Shown here piece after piece: positions 25,807-36,257 of a stretch of DNA of 45,322 nucleotides (the first letter of the stretch is position 1; each line of letters opens with the position of its first letter). Source of the DNA: Chloroflexota bacterium (lineage in GTDB: Bacteria > Chloroflexota > UBA11872 > VXNJ01); contig JASLPR010000058.1 in the NCBI GenBank assembly GCA_030744875.1, positions 1 through 45,322 on the forward strand, given 5' to 3'. The notes under the pieces are model-generated. The model saw only the letters and a list, made by a program, of their open reading frames with translations, was not told the DNA's origin and ran no database searches. Position numbers and translations under genes: made by a program.

Positions 25807-26059
25807 GATATCATTAACTGAATACAAGAGGGCGTTGCGGCGGGCGGTAGACAGCCCTTCGGGTTCAGGGTCCGCCAATCACCAGGGGATCCCCAACCGG
25901 TGAATTGTCTTCAAGACACGTCGCACAGGTAACAGTGTCGACGCGACCACCGTTGGTAGATTTGGCTGACGCGGACGGCGCGGCTCGGAATCCCGATGTG
26001 ACGCGCCTCACCTCTTCAAATCGCCAGAAATCTGAGCTGCTCGGAAGGGACCAGCGTCG
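25807..26059 (+). promoter_or_regulatory. ftsH upstream region: extended -10 and structured long leader
   Basis: TGATATCAT (25807-25815) is a good extended -10 with no clear -35, placing a start near 25822 and a leader of about 240 bases before ftsH. The leader holds several self-complementary stretches: GGGGATCCCC (25885-25894), TGTCTT-C-AAGACA (25906-25918), and GTCGC pairing with GCGAC near 25920-25950. No known RNA family is recognised and there is no open frame of note. Confidence 0.4.
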
Positions 26060-28012
<1,953 letters not shown>

Positions 28013-28029
28013 CCCGGCTGGCATCCAGC

Positions 28030-28215
28030 GGTCCGGTGCCTCGTTCTTGTGGTCCGGCGCCTGGTCCTCGCGGCGTTTGACGCCGCCGGGAAGGAAGCAC
28101 GGCAGACCGGCGCCTCGATTTAGCGGCCGGGCACCTTTTCCTCCTGGTCCGGCGCTTCGTTCCCACTGCCCCTGACGTCGCCGGGAAAGAGCCGCAGCAG
28201 ACCGGCGCTGGCCAG
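28030..28215. repeat. Imperfect tandem duplication at the end of the MFS gene
   Basis: The last bases of the minus-strand MFS gene and the stretch just past its stop are related. GGTCCGGCGC at 28154 and at 28055, CGCCGGGAA about 30 bases on, and CAGACCGGCGC at the end of each copy occur in the same order with about 100 bases between copies. A third GGTCCGG start lies at 28030. It looks like an old duplication of the gene's 3' end in the space before ftsH. Confidence 0.5.
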
Positions 28216-29391
28216 CAGGTACAGGCCCGCCGTGATTCCGAACTGGACCCCGTGCAGCTCACGTTCCAGGAGGCCACCGCCAATGGCCGCCCCGGCCGCC
28301 CAGGCCACCCCCCAGCCCACCAGCAGCAGGCTGTTGAATCCGGCCCGCAGGTGCTCCGTCACCGACTCCATGTACAGCGCGCTGCGTAGCGGTTGGGCCA
28401 TGTTCATGATGGCCCCACGGGCCAGGTAGGCAAAGGCGGCCAACCCCAGTCCTGGCGCAAAACCCAGCACCAGCAGCAGCGGAATCGAAGCCATCTGGGT
28501 CGCGCCCACGGTGCGCGCCATACCTATTCGCACCGCCAGCAGCGGCCCCAGAACCGTCAGTGCCGCCCGGGTGGCCACCCCGGCGCCGGCCAGTAGCCCG
28601 AACTGCTCCTCGGCCATGCCCAGCGATTTGACGAAATAGACGTTCAAGAACGGAATCACCATGCCCGCCCCGAAGGCGATCAACCCGTGGATTGACAGCA
28701 ACTTGAGCAGTAGCGCCCGTTCCCGCAGGGCCAGGCGCAGGTCCTCGCGCGGCGGCAACTGCACCGCCTGTTCATGGCGCAGGAACAGCAGCGGTAGCAG
28801 GCCCAGCCCGCTCACCAGGCTGGTCACCCCCAGCACCCCCAGGTAGCCGAAGTCGAGATTCGTCCCGACCGCCTCGGCCAGCGCACTGGGGGCATAGCCG
28901 GCCAGCACATTCCCGGCCAGCGTCACCCCCAGGAAGATCAGGGCCGAGAGCGTGAACAGGTAGGGCCGGCCCGCGTCGTTGGTACTGGCGGCCAGCAGCG
29001 GCATCAGCGCCACGGCCCACATCACCCCGCCGACGCCGCCCAGGGTGTTGCCGGCCAGCAGTGTGAAATAGGTCCACGGCAGGATTTGCAGGGTGGTCCC
29101 AACGGCCAGCGCCGCCGCCGCCCACAGAATCAGCCTCTTCAACCCGATCCGCCGCGCCAGCAGCGCCGCCGGGATTGCCGCCAGCGCACTCGCCAGCGAA
29201 CCGGCGCCCACCAGGTAGCCCAATCGCTCCCCCGGCACCCCCAGTTCCACCAGGTAGAGGTTATAGCCAACCGCGAAGGTCCCCACGCTCAGGCTGCCCA
29301 GGAAGGTGCTGGCCAGCAGCAGGCGGGCGTTGTGCGGGAACCGCCGGAACTGACGGTAATACTCGGCCGCGCCGGGAATTCCGCTGAGCAC
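28120..29391 (-). CDS. MFS transporter
   Basis: A 12-span major facilitator of about 423 residues. The hydrophobic part begins FPHNARLLLASTFLGSLSVGTFAVGYNLYLVELG and includes GYLVGAGSLASALAAIPAALLARRIGLKRLI, which matches the first-half loop motif. The ORF track joins this to a long unrelated N-terminus (to 30246) that is only an open frame opposite the alcohol dehydrogenase. I start at a GTG (LSGIPGAAEYYRQF follows) that has AAGGAAAGG upstream. It lies just after the zinc dehydrogenase gene on the same strand. Substrate unknown. Confidence 0.82.
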   Translation of the reverse strand: MLSGIPGAAEYYRQFRRFPHNARLLLASTFLGSLSVGTFAVGYNLYLVELGVPGERLGYLVGAGSLASALAAIPAALLARRIGLKRLILWAAAALAVGTTLQILPWTYFTLLAGNTLGGVGGVMWAVALMPLLAASTNDAGRPYLFTLSALIFLGVTLAGNVLAGYAPSALAEAVGTNLDFGYLGVLGVTSLVSGLGLLPLLFLRHEQAVQLPPREDLRLALRERALLLKLLSIHGLIAFGAGMVIPFLNVYFVKSLGMAEEQFGLLAGAGVATRAALTVLGPLLAVRIGMARTVGATQMASIPLLLVLGFAPGLGLAAFAYLARGAIMNMAQPLRSALYMESVTEHLRAGFNSLLLVGWGVAWAAGAAIGGGLLERELHGVQFGITAGLYLLASAGLLRLFPGDVRGSGNEAPDQEEKVPGR

Positions 29392-29462
29392 CGGGCCCCA
29401 CCTTTCCTTGAGCGCCACCGCCGGCCGAAATCTGACCCCGTCGCGCGGCCGCCGGCCCGTTG

Positions 29463-30533
29463 CTAGGGCGTGAACATCACCTTGATCGCGCCGGTCGTCT
29501 TGTCGGCGGCGGTCGCGTAGGCTTCCTTCGCATCCTCGATCCCGAACTCGTGCGTGACCAGGATGTCGGCGATGCCCGGGTCGGCGTGCAGGATCTCGAT
29601 GGCGTGCTCGAAGTCGGTCACGCCCTGCTCGTCGCGCGAGTAGGTGTGCGAGCCAACCACATGCAGTTCTTTTTCCAGCACCGGCAGGGCCGGAATGCCG
29701 GCGTCGCCCCAGAACGCCCCGGCCACCACCACCGTCCCGCCCGGACGCACCAGCTGCATCGCCAGGGCGGTCGTGCCGGTCGATCCGCCGACGCTCTCGA
29801 TCACGATGTCCGGCAGCCCGTCGTCGCCCAGCAGTCCGCGGAGTTCGTCCTCGGTGGCGTCGGCGCCGGCCTGGATCACCTGCGTTGCGCCCAGGGCCAG
29901 CGCGGCCTTGCGCTGGTGATCGTAGCGGGCCAGCACGATGATCCGCGCCGCTCCGGCGGCCCGGGCGGCCACCGTGGCCGCCAGCCCGATTGAGCCCGCC
30001 CCGATGACCGCTATCGAAGCCCGATACGAGGGCCGCCCCATCCGTACCGCATGCACCCCTACGGCCAGCGGTTCCACCAGCGCACCGGCGGTATCCGAGA
30101 GGCCGTCCGGGACCGGCACCGCGCAATACTCCGGCATCGAAAAATACTCCGCATGCCCGCCCGGCCCGTCCGGGTCCCAGCCCATCACCATGCGAAAACC
30201 GACCTCGGTGCATATGTTGTAGCGGCCGGTGCGACAGGCTTCGCACTCGCCGCAGCGGCGCAACGGCTCCACCGCCACCCGCGCGCCCCGGGCGATTCCG
30301 GTCACACCATCGCCAACCGCCACGACTTCGCCGCAGACCTCGTGACCCACGCAGATGTGTTCCGGAACGGCCGACGACTGCAAGGCGTGGAGGCGATGCA
30401 GGTCACTGCCGCAGATGCCGGCGCGCAGCGTCCGCACGGTCACATCGCCGGGCCCCGGCGTCGGGATTTCGTAGAAATCATCGACCAGGATGTCGTTGTT
30501 GGTGATCTTGGCGGTCTTCAATTGCGGTCCCAT
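29463..30533 (-). CDS. Zinc-dependent alcohol dehydrogenase (MDR superfamily)
   Basis: A medium-chain dehydrogenase of 356 residues, in the group of sorbitol/L-idonate-type polyol dehydrogenases. The catalytic zinc site is GICGSDLHRLH with GHEVCGEV. The structural zinc cysteines are in CGECEACRTGRYNIC. The nucleotide fold is AVIGAGSIGLAATVAARAAGA. It likely oxidises a sugar alcohol or similar secondary alcohol with NAD(P). The first ATG has GAGAGG directly against it; an in-frame TTG four codons later (30521) has better spacing and may be the real start. It sits between two MFS genes on the same strand, so transport and oxidation of one compound is possible. Confidence 0.92.
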   Translation of the reverse strand: MGPQLKTAKITNNDILVDDFYEIPTPGPGDVTVRTLRAGICGSDLHRLHALQSSAVPEHICVGHEVCGEVVAVGDGVTGIARGARVAVEPLRRCGECEACRTGRYNICTEVGFRMVMGWDPDGPGGHAEYFSMPEYCAVPVPDGLSDTAGALVEPLAVGVHAVRMGRPSYRASIAVIGAGSIGLAATVAARAAGAARIIVLARYDHQRKAALALGATQVIQAGADATEDELRGLLGDDGLPDIVIESVGGSTGTTALAMQLVRPGGTVVVAGAFWGDAGIPALPVLEKELHVVGSHTYSRDEQGVTDFEHAIEILHADPGIADILVTHEFGIEDAKEAYATAADKTTGAIKVMFTP

Positions 30534-30606
30534 CCTCTCGGGTGATTGCGATGCGGGTCGGGTGCGACATCCGGCGGCCCGGAGACCGGCAATTCTCCGG
30601 CGCGGT

Positions 30607-32052
30607 CTAATCCCGAACCGTCACCGGCCCCTGCAGCCAGGCCAGCAGCGCCGCCAGCAACGCGACCCCGGCCGCGGCGAAGAATGCGATCCGGAATCCA
30701 AGTTCCATGGACTCCACCGGCGACTGCCGCGCCACTTCGGTGCCGGCGTCCATGGTAACCACAACCGTGAACAGCGTCGCCCAGGCGGCCTGCCCGGTGG
30801 AAAACCCCAGCGTGCGGGCCGTTGCCAGGAAGCCGCTGGCCACGCCCAGCTTGGAACGCGGCAACGACCCGACAATCGCGCTGTTGAGCGTCCACTCAAA
30901 CGAACCCAGCCCCGCCCCGCCGATCGCCATCGCCGCAACAACCCGCGGGATACTCGATTCCGCGCCGAGCAGACCAAGATTGAAGATGCCCACCGCCATC
31001 AGCGCCAGCCCGAACGTCGAGGGTATCCGCGGGCCGATCCGGTCCGACACCCGTCCGGCAACAATGGCGATGAACACCATCATCCCCGGAAGGACCGCCG
31101 AGATCAGGCCCACCTCCTTGACCGATAGGCCCAGAACGTCTTCCAAGTAGAACGGAATCAGCAGGAACGTCGAGGTCAACGCCGCGAACCCGAAGAACGA
31201 GGCGCTCATCGGCAGGCGGAACGACCGGATCCGAAAGAGCGACAGATCGACCATCGGGAAGCGCACCTTCTTCTGCGAATAGATGAAGGCCGCCAGCAGC
31301 GCCACCCCGGCCGCCCCTAGTCCGAGAATCGGCAATGAGGTCCAACCCATCGACCGGCCCTGGGTGATCGCGAACAGCAGGGGCGCCGTCCACCCGATCA
31401 TCAGGACTGTGCCGAGTATGTCGAACCCTTCGCCCTTGATCCGTTCCGATTCACTCAAGAACACCAACCCCCCGACGATCATCAATGCCGCGATCGGCAT
31501 CTCGACGAAGAACATCGCGTGCCAGCCGAGGCCGTCGACGATGAAGCCGCTCAGTATCGGCCCCGACACCAGCCCGACCGATGTCACCGTTCCCACCACC
31601 CCCAGCGCGCGTCCCCGCGACTCCGGCGGAAAAGCCCCCACGATCAGCGCCGGCCCCATGGAATTCAACGCCGCCGCGCCGATGCCGATCACCGCCCGGC
31701 CCGCGATCAGCATCAAGAGATTCTGACTGAAGGCCGAAATCGTGGAGCCGACGAAGAAGATCGCTACTCCGTACAGAAACACCTTCTTGCGGCCCACCAG
31801 GTCGGCCAGCCGGCCAGCTCCCAGCAGTAGCGCGCCGGTGACGATGATCGTTACCAGCGTCACCCACAGCACGTCCTGCACGTCGATCCCCAGGTCGTCC
31901 GCGATCGTCGGCAGCGCCACTCCCAGGGCCGTGGGATCGAACGTCGCCAGCAACACCCCGGTCGCGCCAAAGACGGCCGCGGCCAGGGCTGAACGCGAAA
32001 TGCCTGCGCTGCCCGGATTCAGAGTTTCGCTGGGATCTCCGTGCGTGCTCAT
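30607..32052 (-). CDS. DHA2-type MFS transporter (14 spans)
   Basis: A 481-residue MFS protein with about 14 hydrophobic segments, the layout of the EmrB/QacA drug:proton antiporter group. ATFDPTALGVALPTIADDLG at the first span and GRLADLVGRKKVFLYG in the first loop are the standard DHA2 markers (the first is usually LDxTIVNVALP, here FDPTALGVALP). LGVVGTVTSVGLVSGPILSGFIVDGLGWHAMFFVEMPI is the antiporter motif C region. Likely exports small lipophilic compounds. No MarR- or TetR-type regulator is adjacent. Confidence 0.9.
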   Translation of the reverse strand: MSTHGDPSETLNPGSAGISRSALAAAVFGATGVLLATFDPTALGVALPTIADDLGIDVQDVLWVTLVTIIVTGALLLGAGRLADLVGRKKVFLYGVAIFFVGSTISAFSQNLLMLIAGRAVIGIGAAALNSMGPALIVGAFPPESRGRALGVVGTVTSVGLVSGPILSGFIVDGLGWHAMFFVEMPIAALMIVGGLVFLSESERIKGEGFDILGTVLMIGWTAPLLFAITQGRSMGWTSLPILGLGAAGVALLAAFIYSQKKVRFPMVDLSLFRIRSFRLPMSASFFGFAALTSTFLLIPFYLEDVLGLSVKEVGLISAVLPGMMVFIAIVAGRVSDRIGPRIPSTFGLALMAVGIFNLGLLGAESSIPRVVAAMAIGGAGLGSFEWTLNSAIVGSLPRSKLGVASGFLATARTLGFSTGQAAWATLFTVVVTMDAGTEVARQSPVESMELGFRIAFFAAAGVALLAALLAWLQGPVTVRD

Positions 32053-32288
32053 GCGGCGGCGAGGCTAGCGCGAATTCGCGATGGCAAGCAAACACCGCGG
32101 TGGCCGCCCGGGATGGATCGCGCCCTCCTGGCCATCCACGGCGCTCCCCTCCGCCGGGGTCCCTCCCACTGGTTTGGCGCGCCGCTCGCCGTTATGCTCG
32201 GCCCACGTTACAAATCCATCGGCGCGCGGTCCCCGGCCGGCCCGCCCTTTCCGGCAATACCGCGCGCCCGCTCCGGGAGCGTTCGGCC

Positions 32289-32972
32289 ATGTGCGGCGAG
32301 TCATCCGGGTCCAGATCGCTTCTCGGGTTCCTGCTGGTCTTCGTTGGGGTCTGGTTCCTGCTCGAGCAGCTGGAAGTCATGAACCTCGGCGGACCCTGGC
32401 CCTGGATCCCTTCCTTCTTCATCGTGTTTGTGCTCTGGCAGATGGGCCGGGCCGATTTTCGCAATCCGCTTGGCCCATTGATCCTGGTCGCCCTCGCCGC
32501 CCTGGTACAACTGGCCATCATCGGCGATCGCTACGACCTCAAGTTCGAGGCCTTTTGGCCGGTGGTCATCATCCTGCTCGGCCTCGGGGTCATGCTGCGC
32601 GGGCGCTGGTGGGGCGGCCGTCGCACCCGACCGGCCGGCGAGGATCTCGATGTGCTGGCGGTCTTCGGCAACAGCGAGGAGCGCGTCGCCGGCGCTGACT
32701 TCAAAGGCGGTCGCGTCACCGCCATCATCGGGGCCGTCCGGATTGACCTGCGGGACGCCACCATCGGCGATCAACCGGCCACCGTCGACCTGGCCGTCAC
32801 CATCGGGAATTGCTCCCTGATTGTCCCGGACCACTGGATCGTCGACCGCCATGCCACCACGGTGTTCGGCGGCAACAGCGACAAGCGCTGGGCCGCGCCG
32901 AGCGACCCTGACGGTCCCCGGTTGGTCGTGACCGGCATCGTGCTGTTTGGCGAGCTCGGGATAAAGAGCTAG
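32289..32972 (+). CDS. LiaF-like / DUF5668 membrane protein
   Basis: A 227-residue protein with four transmembrane spans in the first 105 residues (SLLGFLLVFVGVWFLLEQL to FWPVVIILLGLGVMLRGRWW) and a C-terminal beta-helix domain of the LiaF type (VLAVFGNSEERV, GGRVTAIIGAVRIDLRDATI, LIVPDHWIVDRHATTVFGGNSDKR). In Firmicutes LiaF inhibits the LiaRS cell-envelope stress system. No LiaRS pair is in this window, so a sensing role is only suggested. The start is the ATG before CGESSGSRS. Its TAG overlaps the convergent MFS stop in a CTAG. Confidence 0.82.
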   Translation: MCGESSGSRSLLGFLLVFVGVWFLLEQLEVMNLGGPWPWIPSFFIVFVLWQMGRADFRNPLGPLILVALAALVQLAIIGDRYDLKFEAFWPVVIILLGLGVMLRGRWWGGRRTRPAGEDLDVLAVFGNSEERVAGADFKGGRVTAIIGAVRIDLRDATIGDQPATVDLAVTIGNCSLIVPDHWIVDRHATTVFGGNSDKRWAAPSDPDGPRLVVTGIVLFGELGIKS

Positions 32973-34261
32973 CCGGGACCGGTCTGCGCGGGAGCCCGCG
33001 AGGCCAACTTTCGCCCCGGCCCAAAGGCAAATCCCAGCACCGCCAGCAGGCCGGCGAGCGCCACAACGATCGTCGTGCCGAACATCGTGTGAAATCCCGC
33101 CACATCGACCAACCGCCCCAGCAGCAGCGGTGCCGGCAGCGCCAGCGGACCGAGGATCAGATTCAGCCCCGCCATGTACGTGGGACGGCACAGATCCGGT
33201 GCCCGTTCAAGCACGATCGTGATGTCCGCAACGATGACCATGGACGCCATTCCAGCCATACCCACCGCCGCATAGATGAGCGTCAGGTCGGTGGCGCTGA
33301 ACGCCAGCGAAACCGCCACGACCGTTGCCAGGCTCCCCAGCACCGGCAGATAGCGAACCCCGAACCGGTCCCCGAACCATCCCCCACTCAGCGATCCCGT
33401 CACCTGGCTCAGCAGAAAGACCGTGGTGAGCCGGGCCACGTCGGAATCGGTCGCTCCCAGGTCGCGGGCCCCAAACACGGCGATGAACGCTCCCGCGGCC
33501 ATCGCCCAGGCCACGATCACCCGGGCTCCCGCGTAGTACAGGAAGCCGCGATCCTCAACAAGCACCCTCGGGATCTTGCGCATGATCCGCCAGAACAACC
33601 GATCCGAATCATCTGGATCCGGTGAAGGCGGCTCGCGCAGCGGTAGGAACAGCAGGGATCCGGCGCAAATCATCAGGCCGGCCACGGCGATCAACGTGCC
33701 GTAGCCGCGCGGGAAGGCGTCGTCTCCGAGCAACCCGGACGCCACCGCGAGACCGGCCGCGCCCAGTAGGCCCCCGGTCGCCGTGCTGGCCCCGAAGAAC
33801 CTCCCTCTCACCCGCCGCGCAATGATCTTGCCCAGGATGTCCACCCAGCCGGTGGCCCCAATTCCCGCCGAGCCGTGCAACATGATTAGCGCCGGGAAGA
33901 ACGTGACCAGCAAGAGGGTCGGGTTGGTGTCGCCCACGGTCAGCACGAGCAATCCAAAGAGCGCGAATGCCAGCGCTCCGATCGCGTTGGTGGTCGCCAG
34001 CCAGTTCTTCTTGATCCGCTTGTCGGCGAAGATCGAAGGTCCGGCGATTTGGGGCAGCGAGAAGCTCAACTGGACCATCGCCGGCACCATTCCCACGATC
34101 ACCGCCGATTCAGTCAGATGGCTGACGAACACCGGCAAGATCGTCATTGCCGAGACCAGGTTGACGCCGGTGAAGAAGATCAGGTTGTTGCCGAAGAGCA
34201 GCGCGTAGTCGCGCCCCGGTCCACGCTGCGGCCTATCCGGCCGCCGGTTCTGAGCAACCAT
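32969..34261 (-). CDS. MFS transporter
   Basis: A 430-residue major facilitator with about 12 spans. The N-terminal half begins YALLFGNNLIFFTGVNLVSAMTILPVFVSHLTES. The loop DKRIKKNWLATTNAIG is a divergent form of the family motif and GGWFGDRFGVRYLPVLG is the second-half loop. A cytoplasmic linker (LREPPSPDPDDSDRLFWRIMRKIP) separates the halves. Convergent with the LiaF-like gene, sharing CTAG at the stops. Substrate unknown. Confidence 0.85.
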   Translation of the reverse strand: MVAQNRRPDRPQRGPGRDYALLFGNNLIFFTGVNLVSAMTILPVFVSHLTESAVIVGMVPAMVQLSFSLPQIAGPSIFADKRIKKNWLATTNAIGALAFALFGLLVLTVGDTNPTLLLVTFFPALIMLHGSAGIGATGWVDILGKIIARRVRGRFFGASTATGGLLGAAGLAVASGLLGDDAFPRGYGTLIAVAGLMICAGSLLFLPLREPPSPDPDDSDRLFWRIMRKIPRVLVEDRGFLYYAGARVIVAWAMAAGAFIAVFGARDLGATDSDVARLTTVFLLSQVTGSLSGGWFGDRFGVRYLPVLGSLATVVAVSLAFSATDLTLIYAAVGMAGMASMVIVADITIVLERAPDLCRPTYMAGLNLILGPLALPAPLLLGRLVDVAGFHTMFGTTIVVALAGLLAVLGFAFGPGRKLASRAPAQTGPG

Positions 34262-34356
34262 GTGGCGGAGTCTACGCTCTGGCGGGCTCCCGGCTCAGGC
34301 GGGCCGCACCCGGACCGGGCGCCGCGCGGCGCGCCCGGCCGTAGTACTTCGCTTGT

Positions 34357-35457
34357 CTATTCGAGCGCCAGGTAGCGCGTGTTGTCGTCGGAGAACGAGA
34401 AGAACTCTTCGTAGATCAGTACCAGTGAGCCCTCGCCAGCCCTGGCTTGGAACGTTACCCAGCCCTCGAACGAGCCGCCGGGGAACAGATCCGTATCCAG
34501 CTCCGGCAACGGGTACACGATCGGCGGCACGTCCCAGATTTCGCCCCGATCGCCGACGGTGTTGAACGAGAACCCATCCACGTCCAGCGGCGCGTCCTCG
34601 GTGCCGACGTTGCGGACCCGGATCCTCACCTGGACGAACTCCATACCCTCGTCGGGCTCGTTGTTGAACTGGTTCGCCTCGATCGCCATGGCCAGCGCGT
34701 CGTCGCCGCGCACCACCTCCAGGACGGTGATTTCGAAGAGGCCGTTGATGATCGTGGTTCCGAGGGGCGCGGGGGAGTCCAGCTCGACGCCAACGTCGGT
34801 CGCCGCGGCCAGCGGCTCGGCCGGCGCCGTCACCCCGGCCCCATCCTCCAGCGCCAGGTAGCGGATGTCCTCGTCACCGAAGATCGCGAACGGCTCGTGC
34901 CGGAGCATCAGGCCGGTGTCTTCCACGCGGACCTGGAAGGCCATGTAGCCCTCGCCGGATCCGCCGGGGAAGAGGTAGAAGTCAAAGTCCGGGGTCGGCT
35001 CCACCAGGCTCGGGCGCGCGTAGAAGAAGTAGAGCACATTTTCATTCCCGGTGACCTTGAAGTCGGCCTCCCACATGTTGCCGAAGGTGTCCTCGCGGCT
35101 CAGGTTATGACCGCGGAGGCGCACCAGCACGTATTCGTGCCCATCGGCGGGCGGCTCGTTGAAGCTGTTGGCCTCGGTCAGGATTTCGAGCGCCGCGTCA
35201 CCGCGGACGACTTCCAGCACGCTGGCGCCCCAGGTGGCGCCGCGGACATCCTCGCCCATCGCCGCCGGCGCCGGTGGGGGAGCGTCTTCACCGCTGCACG
35301 CGGCCAGCACGAACGCCGCCAGCACCACCATCGCCAACCCGACGGCCAGCTTCTTAGAAGTCTTGCTCCCTAGTCTGCATTGATCTGCACGAATGTGCGC
35401 GTATTCTAGCCCCGATCGCGCGTCACTGAGGCGATCAGCCGGAGTCCGCCGCCCCAT
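34357..35457 (-). CDS. Lipoprotein with two DUF4352-type domains
   Basis: A secreted lipoprotein (lipobox VLAACSG). Two similar immunoglobulin-like domains follow, each of the form GATWGASVLEVVRGDAALEIL...FNEPPADGHEYVLVRLRGHNLS and FEITVLEVVRGDDALAMAIEANQFNNEPDEGMEFVQVRIRVRNVG. Both end in a strand with LFPGG-EG and RYLALE. This is the DUF4352 pattern, duplicated in tandem. The ATG start overlaps the end of the ABC ATPase gene by 23 bases, but it leaves about 35 residues before the signal core, so the true start is uncertain. A TAGAAT core (35403-35408) inside that stretch could be its own promoter. Confidence 0.75.
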   Translation of the reverse strand: MGRRTPADRLSDARSGLEYAHIRADQCRLGSKTSKKLAVGLAMVVLAAFVLAACSGEDAPPPAPAAMGEDVRGATWGASVLEVVRGDAALEILTEANSFNEPPADGHEYVLVRLRGHNLSREDTFGNMWEADFKVTGNENVLYFFYARPSLVEPTPDFDFYLFPGGSGEGYMAFQVRVEDTGLMLRHEPFAIFGDEDIRYLALEDGAGVTAPAEPLAAATDVGVELDSPAPLGTTIINGLFEITVLEVVRGDDALAMAIEANQFNNEPDEGMEFVQVRIRVRNVGTEDAPLDVDGFSFNTVGDRGEIWDVPPIVYPLPELDTDLFPGGSFEGWVTFQARAGEGSLVLIYEEFFSFSDDNTRYLALE

Positions 35458-36256
35458 CGAGGGCCCGCTCCGACGCGATTACCCCGAGGTGTTCCAAAAG
35501 CGTCCGCTTGTACTCTTCGAAAACCCCGCTCGCCGTCATCGCCAATCGCCGCGGGCGCTCGAGTTCGATTGCGATCTCCGCAACCATCGTCGCCGGTCGC
35601 GGCGACATCACGTAGACCCGGTCCGACAGCAGGATCGCCTCATCGACATCGTGGCTGATGAAGAGAATCGTCTTCCCGAACCGCTCCCAGATGTCCAGCA
35701 GCCATTGCTGCATCTCCAGCCGCGTCAGCGCGTCCAGCGCGCCGAACGGCTCGTCCAGCAGCAGCACGTCGTGGCCGGTCAGGATCGTCCGCAGCAGCGC
35801 CGCCCGCTGGCGCATGCCGCCGGAGAGCTGGTGCGGGTAGCTTTCGGCGAACCCCTCCAGCCCGAAGTCCGGCAGCAATTCGGTGGCCCGTCGGCGCGCT
35901 TCCCGCAGGTCGCCGCCGGCGATTTCGATGCCAAGGGTCACATTGTCCAGCAGCCTCCGCCACGGCAGCAGTAGATCGCGCTGCGGCATGTAGCCCACCC
36001 GGCCGGTGACGCCGAGCGAGAGTTTTCCGTGCAACCGCACCTCCCCGGCGTCCGGCAATTCCAGTCCGGCGACCATGTTGAAGAGAGTGCTCTTACCGCA
36101 GCCGCTGTTGCCGACCACCGTCACGAACTCCCCCGCCGCCGCGGTGACCGACACCGACGCCAGCGTCGGCAACGCTCGGTCCCCCCGGCCGAACGTCTTG
36201 GCCATGTCGGTGACCGCAACTGTCTCGACCCCATCAGCCGGACCCACCGCGCTCAA
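35435..36256 (-). CDS. thiZ: ABC transporter ATP-binding protein (ThiZ-like)
   Basis: A 273-residue importer ATPase of the nitrate/taurine/ThiZ group. Walker A GNSGCGKST (about 49-57), signature LSGGMRQR, Walker B VLLLDEPFGALDALTR and the switch histidine in FISHDVDEAI are all intact, with the Q-loop at YMPQRDLLLPW. TTG start one base after the TAG of the binding-protein gene. Fourth in the minus-strand order riboswitch, thiamine-binding protein, permease, binding protein, ATPase. It energises uptake of thiamine or its aminopyrimidine precursor, judged by context. Confidence 0.88.
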   Translation of the reverse strand: MSAVGPADGVETVAVTDMAKTFGRGDRALPTLASVSVTAAAGEFVTVVGNSGCGKSTLFNMVAGLELPDAGEVRLHGKLSLGVTGRVGYMPQRDLLLPWRRLLDNVTLGIEIAGGDLREARRRATELLPDFGLEGFAESYPHQLSGGMRQRAALLRTILTGHDVLLLDEPFGALDALTRLEMQQWLLDIWERFGKTILFISHDVDEAILLSDRVYVMSPRPATMVAEIAIELERPRRLAMTASGVFEEYKRTLLEHLGVIASERALDGAADSG

Positions 36257-36257
36257 G

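Noticed and set aside
25764-26059. tRNA or small stable RNA in the tilS-ftsH gap
   Set aside because: GGGTTCAGGGTCC resembles a T-arm, but no cloverleaf or other known RNA could be built around it.
28120-30246. 708-residue minus-strand ORF
   Set aside because: The part beyond 29391 is a low-complexity shadow of the alcohol dehydrogenase gene in another frame; only the MFS part is real.
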